Source: Barnesiella sp. An22 (GTDB lineage Bacteria > Bacteroidota > Bacteroidia > Bacteroidales > Barnesiellaceae). From it: 53,393 nucleotides of DNA. The first letter of the stretch is position 1. Each line of letters starts with the position of its first letter. The notes beneath the pieces were generated by a model that was not told where the DNA came from, searched no databases, and saw only the letters and a list, made by a program, of their open reading frames with translations. A program made the translations under genes and the position numbers. This document shows positions 45,709-52,611 of this stretch, one piece after another. Where the stretch lies: positions 1 to 53,393 of the forward strand of contig NZ_NFJR01000015.1 in assembly GCF_002159975.1 (NCBI RefSeq), given 5' to 3'.

Positions 45709-46290
45709 ATGGCAAAGTACGAAGTAAGAGTAAGGTACGCCTTCGAGGGTACCTACAAGGTCGTTGCGGAAGACCGCGACGAGGCGGAAAGAATTGTAAC
45801 AGAAGACTGCGGTCTGGTATTGGGCGGAAACATCCACACTACCCGCGATGATGACGAGGTGACAGACTGGAGATTCGGCAGTCACCCTGACATGCAGATC
45901 CTTTCTTTCAGGGAACGGGTTGGCAAAGGCAAGGTCAGATACACGTCCATGTGTTTCAGCGACAGGATTGAAGAACTGAGAAAGGACATAATCGAAGCCA
46001 TCAGGCAACTGCTCGATGCGCACGGCCTGAAAAAAATCACGTTTACCGACAACGAAAAAGACCCTGTATGGATTATCTGGTTTGACGATAATGCAGAACC
46101 ATACGAGTGTTATGTTACAGGAATTGAGGTTACTGACAAGCACATTACCGTGTTGGCAACAATAAAGGACAGTATGGAAGAGGTTTTCTGTCAGAGTCCT
46201 TTCGAACTCGGAGCCAGCAACATTGATTGGCTTAATCAAATGTACGAAGCAGTAAGGCTTCAACTTGAAAATACAAAAGGAAACTCTTGA
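45709..46290 (+). CDS. Conjugative-element protein with DpnD/PcfM-like N terminus
   Basis: The 193-residue protein starts MAKYEVRVRYAFEGTYKVVA followed by EDRDEAERIV, a short beta-beta-alpha pattern seen in DpnD/PcfM-type proteins of mobile elements (tentative). The rest is alpha/beta with no catalytic motif. Soluble. It may be co-transcribed with its neighbours at 13-39 base spacing. Confidence 0.6.
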   Translation: MAKYEVRVRYAFEGTYKVVAEDRDEAERIVTEDCGLVLGGNIHTTRDDDEVTDWRFGSHPDMQILSFRERVGKGKVRYTSMCFSDRIEELRKDIIEAIRQLLDAHGLKKITFTDNEKDPVWIIWFDDNAEPYECYVTGIEVTDKHITVLATIKDSMEEVFCQSPFELGASNIDWLNQMYEAVRLQLENTKGNS

Positions 46291-46303
46291 AACGAAAGAC
46301 AAT

Positions 46304-46534
46304 ATGGCAACAAAAATCAATATGGACAGATACGTCTGGGAAGGATGGACTGTCGGAGCGTTCATCAGGGAACTGGCCCCGCAGGTGGAAATGATCATGA
46401 GCGGGCAAAGCTGGAGGGAACCTTTCAGGAACAAACAGGAACTGGCGGACTGGTGCAGGGACAACCAACCCTATTACAAGAAAAGGATCCCTGAAGTGAA
46501 CAGCCATTTTGCAAGGATGTATAACCTTAAATAA
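46304..46534 (+). CDS. Small conjugative-element protein, unknown
   Basis: The 76-residue protein reads MATKINMDRYVWEGWTVGAF and has LADWCRDNQPYYKKRIPEVN near its end. The ATG at 46304 was preferred over 46265, which would overlap the preceding gene by 26 bases. No family recognised. Confidence 0.55.
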   Translation: MATKINMDRYVWEGWTVGAFIRELAPQVEMIMSGQSWREPFRNKQELADWCRDNQPYYKKRIPEVNSHFARMYNLK

Positions 46535-46544
46535 AAACAACATT

Positions 46545-47141
46545 ATGAAATATCAAGCGGAAAATGCAGTCTCCAGCTTCTTCTACTATATGTGGAATGC
46601 CTGGTGCGAGGAAGAGTGCAGGACAGTATTCAAGGAAATGCACCCACACTTTTGGGAAAAATGGTCTCTGATGACGGACAAGGGAATATTCGGAGCCGCT
46701 GAACGGTTCTATGCGGAACTGACGGACCGTTACAGGGAAAAGCTGGTGGAACGGGCCGTCAGCCTGTATGACGGCAAAGCCAGACGCAAACACCCGGACG
46801 ATTCCGAAATCAAGGTGTGCAATGATTGCGGTTCAACGGAGATTGAAATCCAGGCATGGGTGGATGTAAACACGAATGAATACCACAGTGACGTGGACGA
46901 TGACATCTGGTGTTCCCGGTGTGAGGACAATGTGGAGACCTGCTCCAAACAATCCTTTCTGGAAAAGATGCAGGAATGGTGGAAATCCAACAGCACCGAT
47001 AACCTTGAATACCTGACCGGATTCAAGACATCCGATTTCCCTTCAGCCAATTCCGGACAGACATTCGCCGAGGCCGCCGACGAATGGTGGAACGGCAAAA
47101 ACTATGACGAGAAGAGGAACATATACCTGACAAACAATTAA
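46545..47141 (+). CDS. Conjugative-element protein with zinc-ribbon-like cysteines
   Basis: The 198-residue protein has a CNDCG pair at about residue 90 and CSRCEDNVETC about 35 residues later, giving a CxxC...CxxC arrangement like a zinc ribbon. The N-terminal part (FFYYMWNAWCEEECRTVF) is helical. The start at 46545 was chosen because the ORF's upstream ATG overlaps the previous gene. Function unknown; nucleic acid or protein contact is a reasonable guess. Confidence 0.6.
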   Translation: MKYQAENAVSSFFYYMWNAWCEEECRTVFKEMHPHFWEKWSLMTDKGIFGAAERFYAELTDRYREKLVERAVSLYDGKARRKHPDDSEIKVCNDCGSTEIEIQAWVDVNTNEYHSDVDDDIWCSRCEDNVETCSKQSFLEKMQEWWKSNSTDNLEYLTGFKTSDFPSANSGQTFAEAADEWWNGKNYDEKRNIYLTNN

Positions 47142-47152
47142 AGACAACGGCT

Positions 47153-47362
47153 ATGGCACGGAACATCATTGACCTGATCTGCAACTCATGCAGTTGCGGC
47201 AAGGAAGAGGCACAGGAATACCTGGACGACGAGATAAGAAACCTGCAGGAACTTCAGAAAGACAACGACCTGAGAAGCGAAGACTTCGAAATCGCGTGCA
47301 GCAACCTCGGACTCGACCAGGACTGGCAGATATATTTCATCAACCGTCTTGCGGGACTTTAA
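47153..47362 (+). CDS. Small conjugative-element protein, unknown
   Basis: The 69-residue acidic protein (NSCSCGKEEAQEYLDDEIRN, GLDQDWQIYFINRLAGL) is predicted helical. It is 11 bases after the previous gene and 10 bases before the J-domain gene, so it belongs to the same transcript. No family recognised. Confidence 0.55.
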   Translation: MARNIIDLICNSCSCGKEEAQEYLDDEIRNLQELQKDNDLRSEDFEIACSNLGLDQDWQIYFINRLAGL

Positions 47363-47372
47363 TATCTACACT

Positions 47373-48443
47373 ATGACTTATTTTCAGAACATACACTCAC
47401 TGGCGGAGCTGAAAAAAGAATACCGCCGTCTGGCAATGCTTCACCACCCGGACAAGGGTGGTGACACTGCCCTCATGCAGCAGGTGAATACCGAATTCGG
47501 AAAGCTGTTCGAGGTCTGGAAAGACAAGCCTTGCGTTTCCACAACCCCGACAGGCTACGAACACGACTTTCAGGATGCCACCGCAAAGGAATACACCGAA
47601 TACGTGTACAATGAATACCGCTGGAAAGGGCGCAACTACAACGGGCAGTCCGCGCCGGAAATCACGGAACTGGTCAGGGCATGGCTCAAGGAGACCTATC
47701 CGAGATACACCTTCTCGGTCCGCAGGGACGGATACAACTCAATCCTTATCCGGCTGATGAAAGCGGACTTCGAGGCTTTCACCAGAGAATCCGGCAAGGT
47801 ACAGGGAGACATCAACCACTACAACATCCAGGCATCGGACAGTCTGACCGACCGGGCCAAGGAGGTGATGACAAACGTCAGGGATTTTGTGATGTCATAC
47901 AATTTCGATGAAAGCGACCCCATGACCGACTATTTCCACACCAACTTCTACCTCACGCTCGGAATCGGCAGCTACAGACAGCCGTACCGGATGGAACTGC
48001 CGAAGATTACGGGAAAAGACACTCCTGAAGTGTTCAGGTATCCTGAAGGACCTGCACACAAGGCTATGCGACAGGCACTGGGCAAGGCGCGTTTCGGCTT
48101 CATCGAGAGCCGGAAGCATATCGGGGAAATGATACTCGGAGAAGACTTTTACGGCTCACAGGGAGAACATTATTTCTGGCCCAAGGAGTATTCAAGCGCG
48201 AAGACGGCACAGAAACGCATCGGAAAACTGGAGGCAGCCGGAATGCACTGCGAACTGACAGGCTGCAACGGCGGATACATACGCCTGCTCGGATATACTC
48301 CGGAGACGGAAAGCAGTCTGGAACGGGAAAGGCAGGAATATGCCACGGCATACCGGAAGTGGGTGTCAGAACACGGCATATCCCCAAATACGGGAACAGT
48401 ACACCAGAACATTTCAAATCCAATCAGACAGATACAATTATGA
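47373..48443 (+). CDS. J-domain protein of a conjugative element
   Basis: The 356-residue protein opens with a J-domain: ELKKEYRRLAMLHHPDKGGD, with His25-Pro26-Asp27 as the HPD motif that stimulates the ATPase of Hsp70/DnaK. The glycine/phenylalanine and zinc-finger parts of DnaJ are absent. The middle resembles the LPD29-type domain of large polyvalent proteins (AWLKETYPRYTFSVRRDGYN, tentative). Such a partner could recruit the host chaperone to DNA transfer or to a defence target (inference). The start at 47373 is used; an ATG 24 bases upstream overlaps the previous gene. Confidence 0.75.
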   Translation: MTYFQNIHSLAELKKEYRRLAMLHHPDKGGDTALMQQVNTEFGKLFEVWKDKPCVSTTPTGYEHDFQDATAKEYTEYVYNEYRWKGRNYNGQSAPEITELVRAWLKETYPRYTFSVRRDGYNSILIRLMKADFEAFTRESGKVQGDINHYNIQASDSLTDRAKEVMTNVRDFVMSYNFDESDPMTDYFHTNFYLTLGIGSYRQPYRMELPKITGKDTPEVFRYPEGPAHKAMRQALGKARFGFIESRKHIGEMILGEDFYGSQGEHYFWPKEYSSAKTAQKRIGKLEAAGMHCELTGCNGGYIRLLGYTPETESSLERERQEYATAYRKWVSEHGISPNTGTVHQNISNPIRQIQL

Positions 48444-48787
48444 CAAACAGGGAAATTATCAGAGAACTGAAACGCTGCGGCTACAGCCGGGTGGACATTG
48501 ATACGGACAGTAGAGCCGCAAAGACTTTCTACACCTACCGTGGCGGGCTTCATATCAACGGTACGGAAGATCTGTCATTCCATATCGTACCGCCACAGGA
48601 CAGTCTCGGACTGGGACGGTTTGCAATATGCGCCACCCGTAACGGGGAAAGCTCACAGCTGGGGACAGACCAAGCCCCGTTCTTTTTCCGGTGGCTGCTT
48701 GCCTTCCTCAAAGGTGAGAGAAAAGAGAAAGAGATAATAGATGAAATAATCTACAAAGCGGATTCACATGAAAACGGCACAATTTAG
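48440..48787 (+). CDS. Conjugative-element protein, unknown
   Basis: The 115-residue protein starts MTNREIIRELKRCGYSRVDI. Its ATG overlaps the stop of the J-domain gene by 4 bases, implying coupled translation. The rest is mixed with a helical, charged C terminus (FLKGERKEKEIIDEIIYK). No family recognised. Confidence 0.6.
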   Translation: MTNREIIRELKRCGYSRVDIDTDSRAAKTFYTYRGGLHINGTEDLSFHIVPPQDSLGLGRFAICATRNGESSQLGTDQAPFFFRWLLAFLKGERKEKEIIDEIIYKADSHENGTI

Positions 48788-48831
48788 CCATAAACCTAAT
48801 AACACAGATATAAGTTTGATGACCCTGAATT

Positions 48832-48998
48832 TTTATTTTCCTCCCTGCAAAGGTAGTCCCGTGTCCAACGTACCCGGACAAGGTCAGGCCCCTATGGGGT
48901 TGGCTGAAAGAAAATCATCCTCGCCGATGGCTGCGGTATTTTCTTTCGCCAAACCTTGCGGGTACGGTCACGGGACAGTCAGGCAGGTGAAAAATAAA
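48832..48998 (+). ncRNA. Structured element, copy C (leader of DUF4120 gene run)
   Basis: Third copy of the same layout: TTTATTTT pairs with AAAATAAA at the base, CCTGC with GCAGG, GTCCCGTG with CACGGGAC, GTACCCG with CGGGTAC and CAAGG with CCTTG, a CCC-CTAT-GGG hairpin, and a perfect 10-bp stem GAAAGAAAAT / ATTTTCTTTC closing CATCCTCGCC...GGCTGCGGT. A 7-bp hairpin CCGGCTC / GAGCCGG (49004-49020) and the ATG at 49051 follow. An open frame across it (48768-49037) is judged not to be a gene. Confidence 0.82.
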
Positions 48999-49050
48999 AA
49001 ATACCGGCTCCCGGAGCCGGACGTGTTTAACAGATAAAATACAATGAGTC

Positions 49051-49341
49051 ATGAAAATCCTGAATGAAGAACATTTCCAGAATGTAAAGCGTTACGCCGA
49101 ATCCATCGGTGACACATCACTCCAGAATTGTCTGGACAGACTGAAAAAATGGGAGGAGAATCCAGACCATCCAAGCGAAATCTCGCTCTATTATGATCAT
49201 GCCCCGTACTCGTTCGGCTTCACGCAACGCTATCCAGACGGAAGCATCGGCATTGTAGGCGGTCTGCTCTATCACGGAATACCCGACCAATCCTTTGCCG
49301 TGACACTTGAACCGTTCCACGGATGGCAGATACATACCTAA
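49051..49341 (+). CDS. DUF4120-like conjugative-element protein
   Basis: The 96-residue protein (ESIGDTSLQNCLDRLKKWE, GSIGIVGGLLYHGIPDQSF, EPFHGWQIHT) fits DUF4120, a small family of Bacteroidales mobile elements, by recall. Function unknown. First gene after structured copy C. Confidence 0.75.
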   Translation: MKILNEEHFQNVKRYAESIGDTSLQNCLDRLKKWEENPDHPSEISLYYDHAPYSFGFTQRYPDGSIGIVGGLLYHGIPDQSFAVTLEPFHGWQIHT

Positions 49342-49385
49342 AAAAAATAGACAATCATAGTATTAACTTTATAAAATTCAAGATT

Positions 49386-50309
49386 ATGGAAGCAATGGCA
49401 GTATTGGAAAAACAACAGCAGTTTGATTTTCAGAACAACGGAATCGAAGTAATGAACTTCGAGACTCTCCAGCGTACCTACAAGGAGAATGATATCTACG
49501 GCAAGCCAGTCCAGGGCATTTATCACTACCAGGTCCTGCAGCGTATGATGGACATTTGCGAGAAGTACAACCTCGATTACGAGGTGGAAGAAATCTTTGC
49601 GGCACAGAACAGGAACAAGACACAGCCGGGAGTGAGCATTCTCCCGCAGGTGGAACAGACACTTGGTGAAAAAGCAGTGGAAGCCCACATCCTCCGACGC
49701 ATCTTCGCTACCATCCGGATCAAGGACTGGGAAACGGACGAGCTGACAACTACGCTGGTTGTCGCCTATCATCAGGACGGCATACAGGCTGCCATAGGCC
49801 CGTGCGTGAAAGTATGCCATAACCAGTGTATCCTCTCGCCGGAAAGGAGCATCTGCAATTACGGAAAGAACAAGGTGACAACGGAAGGGGTATTCGAGAC
49901 GGTGGACGGATGGCTGGCAAACTTCGAGGTGAACATGAACGAGGACATCGCAAGGATTCAGCGACTGAAACGCAGAATCGTCTCACTGGAGGAAGTGTAT
50001 ATGTATATCGGGCTGCTGACAGCATTGCGTGTCTCCCATGACAGTTCGGACAGGAACCTGTCATCCTCCGTGGAAACCTACCCACTGAACCAGAGCCAGA
50101 TTTCCATCTTCACGGAAGAGGTGCTGAAACTGGTCCGCGAAAAGGGACAGGTTACCGCTTGGGACTTGTATAATGTAGCGACTGAGATATATAAGCCGGG
50201 CAGAACGGATTTCCCGGCACTGATTCCGCAGAACGGAGCAATGGCGGAACTCCTACTTTCCCGTCTGCCCTCAGAGGTGGAAATACAGGATGCCGTTCTG
50301 GTAGGCTGA
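49386..50309 (+). CDS. DUF3871/DUF932-like conjugative-element protein
   Basis: The 307-residue protein has VSILPQVEQTLGEKAVEAHILRR and TLVVAYHQDGIQAAIGPCVKVCHNQCIL, a pattern I link to DUF3871/DUF932-type phage and plasmid proteins. Soluble. The ATG at 49386 was taken; the frame runs back to 49323. Function not known; families of this kind are often next to antirestriction genes. Confidence 0.65.
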   Translation: MEAMAVLEKQQQFDFQNNGIEVMNFETLQRTYKENDIYGKPVQGIYHYQVLQRMMDICEKYNLDYEVEEIFAAQNRNKTQPGVSILPQVEQTLGEKAVEAHILRRIFATIRIKDWETDELTTTLVVAYHQDGIQAAIGPCVKVCHNQCILSPERSICNYGKNKVTTEGVFETVDGWLANFEVNMNEDIARIQRLKRRIVSLEEVYMYIGLLTALRVSHDSSDRNLSSSVETYPLNQSQISIFTEEVLKLVREKGQVTAWDLYNVATEIYKPGRTDFPALIPQNGAMAELLLSRLPSEVEIQDAVLVG

Positions 50310-50378
50310 ACAGCTACAGAATGAAATATTCATATTATTTTTGCATAGAAACAAACCAATGACATATCAACAACCCGG

Positions 50379-50403
50379 ACAGGCGTTCATAACCGACGCC
50401 TGT
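50379..50403 (+). terminator. Terminator after gene 49386
   Basis: ACAGGCGT pairs with ACGCCTGT around a 9-base loop and is followed by CTTTACT. It lies 24 bases before the DUF1848 start, so the DUF1848 gene may have its own promoter. Confidence 0.55.
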
Positions 50404-50426
50404 CTTTACTATATAATCTTAACAAT

Positions 50427-51491
50427 ATGACTTGGAAAAAAGCAAATATCATCATAGACGGCCGAAAGATGGAAATCCCGGCCCCCGACATCATATCGGC
50501 AAGCCGCAGCACGGACATCCCGGCATTCTATGCGGACTGGTTCTTCCATCGGCTCGAAACCGGCTATTCCGTGTGGAACAACCCGTTCAACGGAAAAAAG
50601 AGCTATATCTCTTACCAGAATACAAGATTCATAGTGTTCTGGTCGAAAAATCCCAAACCTCTTCTTCCTTATCTGCCGATCCTGAAAGAAAGAGGTATCG
50701 GTTGCTATATCCAGTTCACTTTGAATGATTATGAGGAAGACGGACTGGAAACCGGTGTCCCTCCGCTGACAGAACGTATTGAAACATTCAGGACTCTTTC
50801 CGATATATTGGGCAAAGAAGCCGTAATATGGCGGTTCGATCCGCTGATACTCACAGACAACATATCCGTGGATACTCTGATTGAAAAGATCGAACGTGTA
50901 GGAACGGAGATACACAATTGTACGGAAAAGCTGGTTTTCAGTTTTGCAGACATAGACTCGTACAGAAAGGTCAAGGCCAACATGACAGACAGCGGAATCC
51001 CATATCATGAGTGGAATAAAGAAAAAATGGAGGAGCTTGCCGGAAAACTGACGGTACTGAACCGTAACAGAGGATGGAATCTGGAGCTGGCTACCTGCGG
51101 CGAAAATCTGGATCTTGGCAAATACAGGATATCCCGTAACCGCTGCATCGACGGTGACCTTATAGCACGTCTGGCATGGAAAGACAAGGAGCTGATGTCC
51201 GCATTGGGCGTCATCATACAGGAAATGCCGTCTCCAGCCTTTTTCGACATGAATGACCTTCCTTACGGTGCCGTGATTCTCCCTGGCAACAAATACTTCG
51301 TCAGCAATCACAAAAAGGATCCGGGACAACGCACCTCATGCGGATGTATGGCAGCCAAGGATATCGGGGAATACAATACCTGCCCCCATCTCTGCGAATA
51401 CTGCTATGCAAATTCAAGTAAAAAATCGGCAATCATGAACTGGGAAATGCACCGGCAGAACCCTATGGCGGAAACGATAACCGGAAAGTAA
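50427..51491 (+). CDS. DUF1848 family protein, iron-sulfur type
   Basis: The 354-residue protein starts with SASRSTDIPAFYADWF and ends with a cysteine cluster (CGCMAAKDIGEYNTCPHLCEYCYA), the marks of DUF1848. The spaced cysteines could hold an iron-sulfur cluster, and the barrel-like body resembles radical-SAM-fold proteins, but no reaction has been established that I know of. It ends 10 bases before a convergent terminator. Confidence 0.8.
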   Translation: MTWKKANIIIDGRKMEIPAPDIISASRSTDIPAFYADWFFHRLETGYSVWNNPFNGKKSYISYQNTRFIVFWSKNPKPLLPYLPILKERGIGCYIQFTLNDYEEDGLETGVPPLTERIETFRTLSDILGKEAVIWRFDPLILTDNISVDTLIEKIERVGTEIHNCTEKLVFSFADIDSYRKVKANMTDSGIPYHEWNKEKMEELAGKLTVLNRNRGWNLELATCGENLDLGKYRISRNRCIDGDLIARLAWKDKELMSALGVIIQEMPSPAFFDMNDLPYGAVILPGNKYFVSNHKKDPGQRTSCGCMAAKDIGEYNTCPHLCEYCYANSSKKSAIMNWEMHRQNPMAETITGK

Positions 51492-51501
51492 AACAAAAGA
51501 C

Positions 51502-51543
51502 GAGGAAGAAACTGACAGTCAAAAGACTGAAAGATTCTTCCTC
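51502..51543. terminator. Bidirectional terminator between DUF1848 and the tra operon
   Basis: GAGGAAGAA pairs with TTCTTCCTC, with an inner CAGTC-AAAA-GACTG hairpin. T runs follow on both strands (ATTTTTC on plus, CTTTTG on minus). It ends both the accessory block and the tra operon. Confidence 0.85.
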
Positions 51544-51548
51544 ATTTT

Positions 51549-52061
51549 TCATTCCTCAAAAAGCAGCATGTATTCCACCTTCCTTCTCCGTTCAATGCTC
51601 GGCACTACCTTGCCTTTGTAACACCGGAAAGAAACATACTCCTTATAGATATTCCGGTCTCCTGCCTCCAGTTTCTTCAACAATTTACTTTTGGGCATCT
51701 TGCCGTAACCTTTCAGACGGTATGCCCCGACATTATAGCTCAAAACAGCGGCAATCAGCGAATCACGTCCCAGGTAACTGAACATACGGCACAGCTTGCG
51801 TAAATCCGCTCTCAGGATTGAATCCCCCTGTTCTTTTGAAATGTCATTGGTCAGCCTTTCCCCGGGAAGGACCTTATGCCCGTACCCGACATAAGGCCAG
51901 TGTCTTTTTTCTCCATGCCAGCCCTCATAGCGCTTGATACACTCTACGGCAAGGCTGAACCTGTCCTGTTTCTCCTTTACCGGATTCTCCGCCCGCAACG
52001 GTATGCTCCCGAAGCAGGCTATGGCGAAAAACGCCGCAAACAATTTTGCTTTTATTCCCAT
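51549..52061 (-). CDS. Lysozyme-like peptidoglycan hydrolase of the transfer system
   Basis: The 170-residue protein has a signal peptide (cut near PLRAEN) and a phage-type GH24 lysozyme pattern: CIKRYEGWHG, PYVGYGHKV and RLTNDISKEQGDSILR. It would open the wall locally for the conjugation machine. Last gene of the visible tra operon, 13 bases after traQ. The GH24 catalytic Glu is in KRYEGWH. Confidence 0.82.
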   Translation of the reverse strand: MGIKAKLFAAFFAIACFGSIPLRAENPVKEKQDRFSLAVECIKRYEGWHGEKRHWPYVGYGHKVLPGERLTNDISKEQGDSILRADLRKLCRMFSYLGRDSLIAAVLSYNVGAYRLKGYGKMPKSKLLKKLEAGDRNIYKEYVSFRCYKGKVVPSIERRRKVEYMLLFEE

Positions 52062-52074
52062 AGGCAGGTCAGGT

Positions 52075-52584
52075 TCATTGTGATACGATAACGACAGGTA
52101 ATTCCTTGCCGCCGGAAGTAACCACGGTATCCTCGTCCTCCGTCTCGTTGTTGAAATCGAAGGTCAGCTGGAAAAGCTGTGCCGGCTCGCTGTTATCCTC
52201 AAAATAGATGTCGATACTCTGCTGGTCTTCACACTCTGAGGTGTAATAAAGACGGAACACCTCCCTGTCCAGAGGATAACGGTCGTTGGGCAGCAGCACC
52301 ATCCCGTCATCCATGCGCAGTTTACCTTCGCCGTCCGGCTGGAAATAGCGGATGGTATAGCGGGCGTCGGAGAACCGTCCTTCCCGTTTCAGTTCACAGC
52401 GTATTTCCACGGTCTCGCCTTTCACGATACGCTTGGGTACAGGCATCGTCTCCACCTTAAAGGGATAGGACTGCTGCACGTCAAGGTCATCGCTGCACGA
52501 GGTCAATATACTGAAGGTCATGCCCATCAGGGCGCATACAAGGGCAAACAGCCCTTTCTTGTTCATAATCGGTTTCATATTCAT
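52075..52584 (-). CDS. traQ: Conjugative transposon protein TraQ (DUF3872)
   Basis: The 169-residue lipoprotein has lipobox LTSC and a beta-rich mature domain (FKVETMPVPKRIVKGETVEI, ARYTIRYFQPDGEG, FQLTFDF), typical of DUF3872/TraQ of CTnDOT-type elements. Start codons at 52584, 52578 and 52566 are possible; the lipoprotein signal works with any. Envelope component of the mating apparatus; exact role unknown. Confidence 0.85.
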   Translation of the reverse strand: MNMKPIMNKKGLFALVCALMGMTFSILTSCSDDLDVQQSYPFKVETMPVPKRIVKGETVEIRCELKREGRFSDARYTIRYFQPDGEGKLRMDDGMVLLPNDRYPLDREVFRLYYTSECEDQQSIDIYFEDNSEPAQLFQLTFDFNNETEDEDTVVTSGGKELPVVIVSQ

Positions 52585-52611
52585 TTCTTGTTTTAACGGT
52601 TTATAAAATAA

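Noticed and set aside
48768-49037. A 89-residue open frame over structured copy C
   Set aside because: It runs right through the conserved fold and the equivalent frames in copies A and B are different or absent; conservation is at RNA/DNA structure level, not protein.
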